A DNA stretch of 39,923 nt, taken from NCBI RefSeq assembly GCF_003611635.1, contig NZ_RAVZ01000042.1, forward strand, positions 1 to 39,923. Direction: 5' to 3'. The position numbers were made by a program, and so were the translations under genes. How positions within the stretch are numbered: the stretch's first letter is position 1; each line of letters starts with the position of its first letter. The stretch comes from Corallococcus terminator. Lineage in GTDB: Bacteria; Myxococcota; Myxococcia; Myxococcales; Myxococcaceae. The notes under the pieces were generated by a model. The model was not told the origin of the DNA. It saw only the letters and a list, made by a program, of their open reading frames with translations, and made no database searches. Below, piece by piece: positions 12,151 through 19,225 of the stretch.

Positions 12151-13185
12151 TCAGTAGAGGTTCCGCTTGTAGTCCTGGGTCAGGGCCCAGCTCATCATCC
12201 GTTTGGTCGCGAGCGCGCGAAGGGTGGCCGCGGCGGCGCCACGCTGTGGGCTCTGTCTGACGTGGTCGATGAACACGTCGGCCATCCGTGGCAGTTGGTC
12301 CGCGGGAACATGGTGCGAGGCGTCCCAGAGTCCGGCATGGAGGACGGCCGGACTGGCGCGCAGGCGTGCTTCGTGGGGTTCGAGCAGCAGGGCGATCTTC
12401 GGCACCTTGGTCGCGACCTCCATCGAAGCGAGCAGCCCAGGGTCCGTGGTGAGGGAAGCGACCCCGGAGAGCTCCAGCTCGCGCGCCTCCCCGGGCACCA
12501 GGGCCAGGATCGCGACCCGGGGTTGTTCAAGCAGGTTGTGGAACGTGTCCGTGCGGCGGTTGCCCGGCCTGTCGGCCACCGCCACCCGGCCTCCGTCGAG
12601 CCGCAGGAAGCCCGGGGGATCGCCTTTCGGGCTCACATCCGCGTGGCCCTGCGCATCCCACGAGGCCACGACGACGAAGGGCACACGGGAGAGCCAGTCC
12701 CGCACGGAGGCATCGCTCAGGGGGCCCGGCGTCACGGGGCCAGGCGATGTCGGGGCGACGGGCACCGGCGGCTTCCAGAACGCCGAGCGCATCAGCGCCT
12801 TCGCGCAATGCACGAACGTCTCTTCCACGGTAACGAGCAGGGTGTTGCCTTCGAGCGTCGCGCATCCATTCACGCGAAGCGTCTCCCCCAGTCCGGGGAT
12901 GAGGAACAGGAGGCCGCACCCCACCGTGGGATTGAGCGAGATGGGTTCATGCAGCTCAAGTCGCAGGTGCGTGGAGTCCACCACCGTGGCGAAGCCCCTG
13001 GGCCCGCCCACGCTCGACAGCCGCGCCCTTCCCTCCTCGTCGATGAAGCCCAGGAGCGCGAACGAGGAGACCGAGAGCAGCCGGACGCAATGCGCATCCA
13101 GGGCCTCCAGCGACTTCATCATCACCCCGAACGGGCGCGAACCGACGAGCCGCTCCAACGCCTCGACCGACTGGACCTGGGACAT
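12151..13185 (-). CDS. Tandem pyridoxamine 5'-phosphate oxidase-like flavoprotein
   Basis: A 344-residue cytoplasmic protein with two split-barrel (PPOX-type) domains, about 5-140 and 155-300, joined by a Pro-rich linker (PPVPVAPTSPGPVTPGP). The second half carries ADVSPKGDPPGFLRL and ADRPGNRRTDTFHNLL, the phosphate- and FMN-binding signature of actinobacterial-type PPOX flavoproteins. The first half has FVHCAKALMRSAFW, which is usual in the C-terminal region of the MSMEG_1061-like group. It is probably an FMN- or F420-dependent reductase of unknown substrate rather than a true vitamin B6 enzyme. The start is not marked by a good ribosome-binding site; ATG 13185 was preferred to TTG 13191. 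The 50 bp upstream are unusually AT-rich (13196-13240), probably its promoter. Confidence 0.75.
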   Translation of the reverse strand: MSQVQSVEALERLVGSRPFGVMMKSLEALDAHCVRLLSVSSFALLGFIDEEGRARLSSVGGPRGFATVVDSTHLRLELHEPISLNPTVGCGLLFLIPGLGETLRVNGCATLEGNTLLVTVEETFVHCAKALMRSAFWKPPVPVAPTSPGPVTPGPLSDASVRDWLSRVPFVVVASWDAQGHADVSPKGDPPGFLRLDGGRVAVADRPGNRRTDTFHNLLEQPRVAILALVPGEARELELSGVASLTTDPGLLASMEVATKVPKIALLLEPHEARLRASPAVLHAGLWDASHHVPADQLPRMADVFIDHVRQSPQRGAAAATLRALATKRMMSWALTQDYKRNLY

Positions 13186-13282
13186 GACCAAAGCATGCCA
13201 TACTGATTTTGATTCGCAACTTCATCTAGACATAAGCTAGGCCTCCCGTCAGGACGAGTGCCGATGGGCGCATCGAAACGGC

Positions 13283-13318
13283 GGAGGCCGCCCCGGCGTG
13301 GTGCCGTGAGCGGCCTCC
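13283..13318 (-). terminator. Terminator of the giant lipoprotein gene
   Basis: GGAGGCCGC (13283-13291) and GCGGCCTCC (13310-13318) form a perfect 9-bp stem, with CGGC/GCCG pairing inside the loop. Read on the - strand, the stem follows the lipoprotein stop codon by 28 bp and is followed by GCCGTTTCG, a short T-run. Confidence 0.55.
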
Positions 13319-13345
13319 TGGGACTTCGGGGGTACGGCGGAGGTT

Positions 13346-16300
13346 TCAGTAGAACTCGAGCGGGCTCGCGGAGTTCTGCGGCTGCCGTGCCGCGCGGACC
13401 ACGAAGTCCACGGAGTTGTTGTCCGTGTCCTGCCCATTGCCGCGCGAAGCGTCCGCGCCGCCCACGGCCATCGTAGCGGAAGTGGACGAGGACACGGCCT
13501 TGCGCTCCAGGCTTCCACCCACCGCCGGATGGGACGGGGCGGCGGAGCCTTCCGGTTGATTGCCGGTGCCGTAGCCAAGCTTGTCCACGTCGACGAAGAC
13601 CGTGCCGGACAGACGCTGGAGACGGATGTGACCGCCAGCCGTCGTGGAGGCCGACGTGTCGGCGGCATACGTGGCGTCGGATGCGATGCCTCCCGAGAAG
13701 TTGGCGCCCGTCAGGAGGAAGTAGCCGTGGGCGCGCAGGACCTTGCCGGCCGCGAGGGTGGCGATGACGCTGTAGGAGGCCCCGGTGGCTGACTTGTAGC
13801 TCACCTGCCAACCCGACAGGTCCACGTCCGCGTTCGTCGGGTTGTAGAGCTCGACGAACTCATCCGTCGCCCCGGTGCCCGAACCGTTGCCCCCGCTGAA
13901 CTCGCTGATGACCACGTGGTTCGTCAGCGGCGGCTTCACCGTCACCGAGCCGTACGTTCCCAGCGGCGGCACGGTGGTGCCGTTCTGATCGCAGTACACC
14001 CACGGCGCGCCCGCGTCCGTGAACCGGTAGCGGAAGCCGTAACGGTAGGTGCCGGCCGTGGGGATGCTCAGTGACGCCTTCATCTCGTCGTTGTTGGAGC
14101 TCGACGGGGCGTAGCCCACGTTGGGGGTCGCAGACGTCCAGGTCCAGCCCGCCGGATTGGTCGCGTCCGTTCCGTAACCCAGTTGCGCCTCGATGCGCGG
14201 GTAGAAGTCGTTGCCCGTCTGGTTCCGGGTGGTGACGTCGAAGCTGTAGAACTGGCTGAAGATGTCGTAGGCGACGTTGGGGGCGATGCTCGCCGGGTAG
14301 TCGGTGCCGGACGGGAACGTCTTCGGGTACTGGATGGCGCAGTAGTTCAGCGGCTTCTCGACGCTCAGCCCGCAGTCGTCGTTGGGCTCATGCGGCGTTC
14401 CACGGTCACCGCCCGACAGGCTTCCGGTTGAATCACACCAGTACCAGGGCCGGGCGCTGCCCTCCGTGCCGATGATGCTGGACGCGAGGCTCATCGCTCG
14501 GCCGGTCGTCTGCGGGAAGGCGTTCGTGTAGCTCAGGCTCGTAACGGTCGTCGTCCCCTGCTGGAGGGTGATGGAGCCGGTGTTGTCCATGAACACATCC
14601 AAGCCGTACGAGTCGTTCGCGTACACGCCTCCGTTCCTCCCCGGGTGCGCGTCCTGCGCGAGCACCACCCGGTCGCCCGGAGCCACCAGCAGCCCGAGGC
14701 CATGCTGCACCGTGAAGCCAGAGGTCCCGCCCACGCTGTCCACGAAGGACACCACCATGGAGTGCAGGTTCAGCAGCTTCGCGCTGACGTTGGTCAGCTC
14801 CAGGTACTCGGTCGTCCCAACGGACGGCGAGTGCATCACCTCTGAAATGGCCAACTCCCCCGCGCCCGGAGGCGGCGCCGTGGCGCACGCCGCCGCGTAA
14901 CAGACGGCATTCGCGCCGGGGCAGGCCAGGAGTTCCATTTCGCCGTCCTGGCAGGTCGGCATGCCCGACACCACCACGCACACCGACGTGAAGATCTCCA
15001 GGGACGTGCCGTCCTCCGCGCAGTACGGAGGAAGAGGCGTGCATACGTGGCCGTCGCAAGGGTTGGTGGTGCTGGCGCTCGCGGTGGCGAGCGCGCTGCC
15101 GTTGCCCGCGCCGTCGAAGGTCTTCAGCGCGAAGAAGTACGTCGTCGCCGCATCCAGGCCGGAGACGGTGAAGGACTCCGCCGTGCCCGGAGCCTGGGGC
15201 GCGGACACGCCCGTCGCCGCCGTGGCCGCGTCGAAGTTCGCGTCGGTGATGGCCGCCTTGGCGTAGCGCACCTCGTAGCGCGTCGCCGTGCCCAGGTCGC
15301 CGTCGTCGCCCGGGGACGCCCAGTCCAGGCGGATGCTGGAGCCGGACGGCGCGCTCGCCGCGAAGCCCTGCGCGACCGCCGGGGCCACCGCGTCGGTGAT
15401 GACCAGGTCGTCGGACGTAGCGACCGCCAGGGCGTCCGCGTCAGCCTCGAATCGATACGTGCCGTCGTCGTTCACGATGAGGCCGGCGAAGGTCGCCACG
15501 CCATCCACGGTGGTGCTGGTGGGGTTCGCCTGGGAGAAGCTGCCGCCCGCGAGCGCCAGCGTCACGTCCGTCGGGATGTCGCTGACGGTGTTGCCATACG
15601 CATCCCGCAGCGCCACCTGCACGTCCGCCAGCGCCTGCCGCACCAAACCCGTGGTGGGCGCGGAGACGAACACCAGGGTGTCGATGTCCGCCGGCACGAT
15701 GGAATAGGTGTGCGTGCCCTTCAGCGCCGCATCCACCACGTCCTGCGCGACGACCTCCTGGGCTCCAGAGGTGAACAGCTCCACGCTGAACGTGTGCCGG
15801 CCCTCGTCCACCAGGGTGAACGTGTAGGCGCCGGGCAGCACCGCCTGACCATCCGAGGACGTGAACGTCACCGTGGAGGCGTAGTCCTTCGCGACGTTGC
15901 CGTAGGTGTCACGCGCCACCAGTTCGTAACTCAGCGCATGCCCCGCGACGAACGGGCCGGCCTCCGCGATGACCTGGAAGGACACGGCCGACGTGGAGCG
16001 CACGTCGGCGTCCACCGTGGCGGTGAGGGCCGGCGTGACGGTGTCCGTGGCGGTGAGCGACTGCGTCCCCGCCGTCTTGAACACCACGCCCGTCAGGTGC
16101 TTCTGCCCCCGGTCCGCCGCCGTGAAGGTCGTGTCCGGAGGCAGCACCGCCTGCGCATCCGAGGACGTGAAGTGCACCGTGCCGGTGTAGTCCAGCAGCA
16201 GGTTGCCGAACGCGTCCGTCAGCGCCACGCTCACCTCGACCGCGCTGCCCGCGTCGAGCGGATCATTGAAGGGCGACAGCACCAGCTCCGCCGCCGGTCC

Positions 16301-18274
16301 CGCGCGCACGGTGAAGGCGTTGCTCGTCTGGCTGAGCGACCCCGCCGTGGCGGTGAACTTGAACGTGTCCGCCGTGTCCACGCGCAGGTCCTGGAACGTG
16401 GCCACGCCGTTGACCGCCGCCACCGTCACCGCCGCGAAGGAGGGCTGCCCCACCAGCGTCAGCGTCACCATGGTGGTCGCCGTGGGGACGACATCCCCGC
16501 GCGCGTCCTGGAGCGCAACGCGCACGTCCGCGAGCGCCGTGCCCGCCGTGCCGTCAGTCGGCTGCATCACGAACACAAGCTGCGTCACCTGCGGATCCGC
16601 CGTGGACACCGCCAGGCTGTCCGACCGCGTGGCGTTGCCCCGCTTGTCCGTCGCCTTCAGCGCCACGTGGTACGTCGTGCCCGCCGCGAGCCCCGTCAGC
16701 GTCGCGGACTGCACCGAGCCCGGAGGCACCGGGCTGCCAGTGGTCACCAGCGTGCCCGCCTCGAAGTCCGCGTCCGTGGTGATGGGGGCCGTCGCGTAGC
16801 GCAGCTCCTGCGCCGTCAGCGTGCCCTGGGTGCCGTCATCGCCCACGCCCGTCCACTGCACGGTGAGGCCCGTCTCCGTCGCCGCCGTCTGCGTCAGCAC
16901 CGGCTTCGCGGGCGGCACGTCGTCCACCACCTCGATGTTGGCGCTGTTCGCATCCGACATCCCGTCCGCGAAGGCGACCAGGTGCGTGGTGCCATGGCCT
17001 GCCACGCTCAGCGTCGTGAACGTCGCGACACCCTCCACCGGCACCGCCTCCGGCGTGCCCGACAGCGTGAACCCCGCCTGCGGCAGCGACAGCTTCACCG
17101 TCGGCGCGCTCACCCTGGCCGGGTTGCCGAAAGCGTCCTTCAACTGGACCTCCACGGTGCCCAGGGGCTCGCGCGTCGATACGCGCGTGGGCTGCTGCGT
17201 GAAGACGAGCAGCGTGGGAGGCCCGGCAACCACGTCCACCGTCAGGGTGAACGCGATGGCGCTCGTGCCGTCGTCAATCATCAGCCGCTGGCTTCCGGCG
17301 GTCTGGAAGGTGACGCCCGCGAAGGTGTGCGTTCCCTCGTCCGCGGCCGTGTACACATGGCCAGCCGGCAGCGTCGCGGCGGCGTCCGTGGACGTCAGCG
17401 TCACCGTGCCCGTGTAGTCCGTCACCGTGTTGAAGTACGCGTCCTGCACCGTCACCTGGAGGTCCTGCCCCACGCCCGCCACCACGGACTCCAGCAGCGT
17501 GTTGTAGGCCAGGGCCGCCGGTACGTTGGGGACCACCTTGAAGAAGGTGCTCGCGGCCGGCTCGAAGCCGGGGGCGCTCGCGATGAAGTGGTAGTTGGCG
17601 CCCGCCCGCTTCAGCACCACGTCCGGGAAGGTGGCCACGCCGCTCACCGCCGTCACCGTCAGCAGGCCCTCCGGGAAGACGACACCCCCGGAGCCCAACG
17701 ACAGCGTCACCTCCGCCGTGGCGTCGGAGATGGGGTTCCCGTTGGCGTCCTGGAGGACGACCTCCAGGCCCGGAAGCGGTACGCCCGCCACGCCATCCGC
17801 CAGGGCCTGTCGGAACGCGAGCCGCGACGCCGTGGGATCGATGAACGCCACCGTGGCGGAGGCGGTGAGCGCCACCGTCTTCCCGTCCACGTCCTTCACC
17901 GACGCCGTCACCGTCTTCACGCCCGTCGCCGTCGACGTCACCCTCGCTTGCGTCTCGCCGGTGATGCCCGTCGGCTCCGGCTGCGCCACGACGGAGGCAC
18001 CGTCGCCCTCCACCGTCACCGTCACCGCGCGCCCGGACATCCGCGAGCCGTCCTTGCGCAGCACCGTCACCGTCACGGTGGCTGCGTCCTGGCCGTTCGC
18101 GAGCACCCCCGAGGGCCGGTCCACCGCCACCGTGGAGGCCGCCGCGTCCACCACGCCCTCCACCATGGGCGGAGGCTTCGGGGGCGTTCCAGGATCGCTA
18201 CAGCCCAGCGACAGACCCAGACACAGCACGCTCAAACCCAGACAGCGGGCGAGCAGTTCAATACGTGGGGACAT
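13346..18274 (-). CDS. Giant surface lipoprotein with Ig-like, FN3 and lamin-tail domains
   Basis: A 1642-residue exported lipoprotein. The signal peptide ends in lipobox LSLGC with acylated Cys 25. In order: an invasin-type Big_1 domain (about 46-145); Ig/filamin-like repeats (150-247, 252-350, 353-450); an FN3 domain (453-560); four more Ig-like repeats (563-657, 660-757, 764-860, 864-960); a second FN3 (963-1071); a Cys-rich linker (1073-1132); a lamin-tail domain (1138-1300); a beta-rich module with conserved Trp/Cys (about 1310-1447); and a second lamin-tail domain (1451-1642). No catalytic motif is visible. The architecture suggests an extended cell-surface adhesin or matrix-binding protein, which is inference. 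ATG 18274 has GGAG six bases upstream; an earlier ATG (18382) would lack a signal peptide at the N-terminus. Hairpins flank the gene on both sides, so it is probably monocistronic. Confidence 0.88.
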   Translation of the reverse strand: MSPRIELLARCLGLSVLCLGLSLGCSDPGTPPKPPPMVEGVVDAAASTVAVDRPSGVLANGQDAATVTVTVLRKDGSRMSGRAVTVTVEGDGASVVAQPEPTGITGETQARVTSTATGVKTVTASVKDVDGKTVALTASATVAFIDPTASRLAFRQALADGVAGVPLPGLEVVLQDANGNPISDATAEVTLSLGSGGVVFPEGLLTVTAVSGVATFPDVVLKRAGANYHFIASAPGFEPAASTFFKVVPNVPAALAYNTLLESVVAGVGQDLQVTVQDAYFNTVTDYTGTVTLTSTDAAATLPAGHVYTAADEGTHTFAGVTFQTAGSQRLMIDDGTSAIAFTLTVDVVAGPPTLLVFTQQPTRVSTREPLGTVEVQLKDAFGNPARVSAPTVKLSLPQAGFTLSGTPEAVPVEGVATFTTLSVAGHGTTHLVAFADGMSDANSANIEVVDDVPPAKPVLTQTAATETGLTVQWTGVGDDGTQGTLTAQELRYATAPITTDADFEAGTLVTTGSPVPPGSVQSATLTGLAAGTTYHVALKATDKRGNATRSDSLAVSTADPQVTQLVFVMQPTDGTAGTALADVRVALQDARGDVVPTATTMVTLTLVGQPSFAAVTVAAVNGVATFQDLRVDTADTFKFTATAGSLSQTSNAFTVRAGPAAELVLSPFNDPLDAGSAVEVSVALTDAFGNLLLDYTGTVHFTSSDAQAVLPPDTTFTAADRGQKHLTGVVFKTAGTQSLTATDTVTPALTATVDADVRSTSAVSFQVIAEAGPFVAGHALSYELVARDTYGNVAKDYASTVTFTSSDGQAVLPGAYTFTLVDEGRHTFSVELFTSGAQEVVAQDVVDAALKGTHTYSIVPADIDTLVFVSAPTTGLVRQALADVQVALRDAYGNTVSDIPTDVTLALAGGSFSQANPTSTTVDGVATFAGLIVNDDGTYRFEADADALAVATSDDLVITDAVAPAVAQGFAASAPSGSSIRLDWASPGDDGDLGTATRYEVRYAKAAITDANFDAATAATGVSAPQAPGTAESFTVSGLDAATTYFFALKTFDGAGNGSALATASASTTNPCDGHVCTPLPPYCAEDGTSLEIFTSVCVVVSGMPTCQDGEMELLACPGANAVCYAAACATAPPPGAGELAISEVMHSPSVGTTEYLELTNVSAKLLNLHSMVVSFVDSVGGTSGFTVQHGLGLLVAPGDRVVLAQDAHPGRNGGVYANDSYGLDVFMDNTGSITLQQGTTTVTSLSYTNAFPQTTGRAMSLASSIIGTEGSARPWYWCDSTGSLSGGDRGTPHEPNDDCGLSVEKPLNYCAIQYPKTFPSGTDYPASIAPNVAYDIFSQFYSFDVTTRNQTGNDFYPRIEAQLGYGTDATNPAGWTWTSATPNVGYAPSSSNNDEMKASLSIPTAGTYRYGFRYRFTDAGAPWVYCDQNGTTVPPLGTYGSVTVKPPLTNHVVISEFSGGNGSGTGATDEFVELYNPTNADVDLSGWQVSYKSATGASYSVIATLAAGKVLRAHGYFLLTGANFSGGIASDATYAADTSASTTAGGHIRLQRLSGTVFVDVDKLGYGTGNQPEGSAAPSHPAVGGSLERKAVSSSTSATMAVGGADASRGNGQDTDNNSVDFVVRAARQPQNSASPLEFY
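15395..17827 (-). repeat. Degenerate tandem Ig-like repeat region inside the lipoprotein gene
   Basis: Seven copies of a unit of about 95 codons, interrupted by one FN3 domain, share phrases such as VQDAYxNTVTDYTGTV, LTDAFGNLLLDYTGTV and ARDTYGNVAKDYASTV. The shared central segment reads D-A-x-G-N followed by DYTGTV, then SSDAQAVLP-like residues. At DNA level the copies remain similar in short blocks only, so they look old, though recombination between them could still change copy number. Confidence 0.75.
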
Positions 18275-18300
18275 GGAGGTCTCCGTCCAGCGGGACACCT

Positions 18301-18326
18301 CCGCGCGGCAGGAACTGCCTGCGCGG
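18301..18326 (-). promoter_or_regulatory. Leader hairpin of the giant lipoprotein mRNA
   Basis: CCGCGCGGCAG (18301-18311) pairs with CTGCC-T-GCGCGG (18315-18326), giving an 11-bp stem with one bulged T and a triloop. It lies 27 bp before the lipoprotein start codon and beyond the terminator of the preceding gene, so it would be in the 5' leader. It may stabilise the mRNA or act as a second part of the terminator. Confidence 0.4.
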
Positions 18327-18353
18327 GGTGCACCACTTTCTAGCAGACATCCC

Positions 18354-18377
18354 CCGGCCTCACGAAAGTGAGGCCGG
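18354..18377 (-). terminator. Terminator of the dnaE-SDR transcript
   Basis: CCGGCCTCAC (18354-18363) and GTGAGGCCGG (18368-18377) form a perfect 10-bp stem with a tetraloop, 24 bp after the stop of the dehydrogenase gene. No T-run follows. Together with the second hairpin at 18301-18326 it separates the dnaE-SDR unit from the lipoprotein gene. Confidence 0.6.
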
Positions 18378-18400
18378 AACATTGCAGCTCAACTGAATGA

Positions 18401-19204
18401 TCAGCCGTTCATCGCCTGGAGGAGCGCGGCGCCGCCCAGCAGGGACTGGCCGCCGTCACACACCATGATGGCGCCGGTGATGAAGGACGCCGCGTCCGAG
18501 GACAGGAACAGGGCCAGCCGGGAGATGTCCTCCGGGGTGCCGAAGCGCTGCAACGGCAGGGCCTCCGCAAGCTTTTGCCGCGAATCCACGGAAGGCGCGA
18601 GTCGGCTCATGCCTTCGGTCCCTTCGATGGGGCCGGGGGTGATGGCATTGACGCGCACGCCCGCGCCGCCCCACTCGATGGCGAGCACGCGGGTGAGCAT
18701 GTCCACGCCGGCCTTGGCGGCGCACACGTGGGCCTGCATGGCCATGGGCAGGTACGCCTGGGGCGCGGAGATGGTGATGACGGACGCGCCCGGCTTGCGC
18801 AGGTGTTCGAAGGCGGCGCGCGACACGTTGAACGTGCCCAGCACGTCGATGTCCATCACCGCCTTGAAGCCATTGGAGGACATGCCCAGCGCGGGCGCGG
18901 GGAAGTTGCCGGCGGCGCCGCACACCAGGATGTCGATCTCACCGAACGCGTCCCGCACCTGCTGGAGGGACTTCTCTACGGACGCGTAGTCGCGCACGTC
19001 GGCGGCCACGCCCATCGCGGCGCCGTGGGCCTGGAGGCCCTTCACCGCGCCCTCCAGCTTCTCCACGTTGCGGCCGTTGATGGCCACCTTCGCGCCCGCC
19101 TTCACGAACGCGGTGGCGATGCCGAGGTTGATGCCACTGCTGCCACCGGAGATGAAGGCCGTCTTGCCGTTGAGCAGCCCGTCCTTGAACACGCCATCCG
19201 CCAT
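18401..19204 (-). CDS. Short-chain dehydrogenase, 2,4-dienoyl-CoA reductase (DECR2) type
   Basis: A 267-residue NAD(P)H-dependent SDR with glycine motif SGGSSGINLG (19-28) and NxxxG-like VCGAAGN (94-100). The usual YxxxK active site is absent: the segment reads AMQAHVCAAKAGVD, with Lys 164 but His instead of Tyr. The same change, together with the motif VMDID (Asp 120) and PGPIEGTEGMSRL, is characteristic of peroxisomal-type 2,4-dienoyl-CoA reductase, where an Asp/Lys pair acts. The protein probably removes double bonds of unsaturated acyl-CoA during beta-oxidation; substrate remains inferred. AAGGAG is 8 nt before the ATG. It lies 21 bp after dnaE and is very likely co-transcribed with it, an unrelated function. 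A perfect hairpin follows its stop. Confidence 0.85.
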   Translation of the reverse strand: MADGVFKDGLLNGKTAFISGGSSGINLGIATAFVKAGAKVAINGRNVEKLEGAVKGLQAHGAAMGVAADVRDYASVEKSLQQVRDAFGEIDILVCGAAGNFPAPALGMSSNGFKAVMDIDVLGTFNVSRAAFEHLRKPGASVITISAPQAYLPMAMQAHVCAAKAGVDMLTRVLAIEWGGAGVRVNAITPGPIEGTEGMSRLAPSVDSRQKLAEALPLQRFGTPEDISRLALFLSSDAASFITGAIMVCDGGQSLLGGAALLQAMNG

Positions 19205-19225
19205 GGAGTCGCTCCTTCTTTCAAA

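Noticed and set aside
10074-12260. 728-codon + strand frame opposite the M3 peptidase
   Set aside because: Antisense shadow; the - strand frame contains HEFGH and full family similarity.
15047-18343. 1098-codon + strand frame opposite the giant lipoprotein
   Set aside because: Arg/His/Gly-rich sequence with no domain; its repeats only reflect the Ig-like repeats on the other strand.
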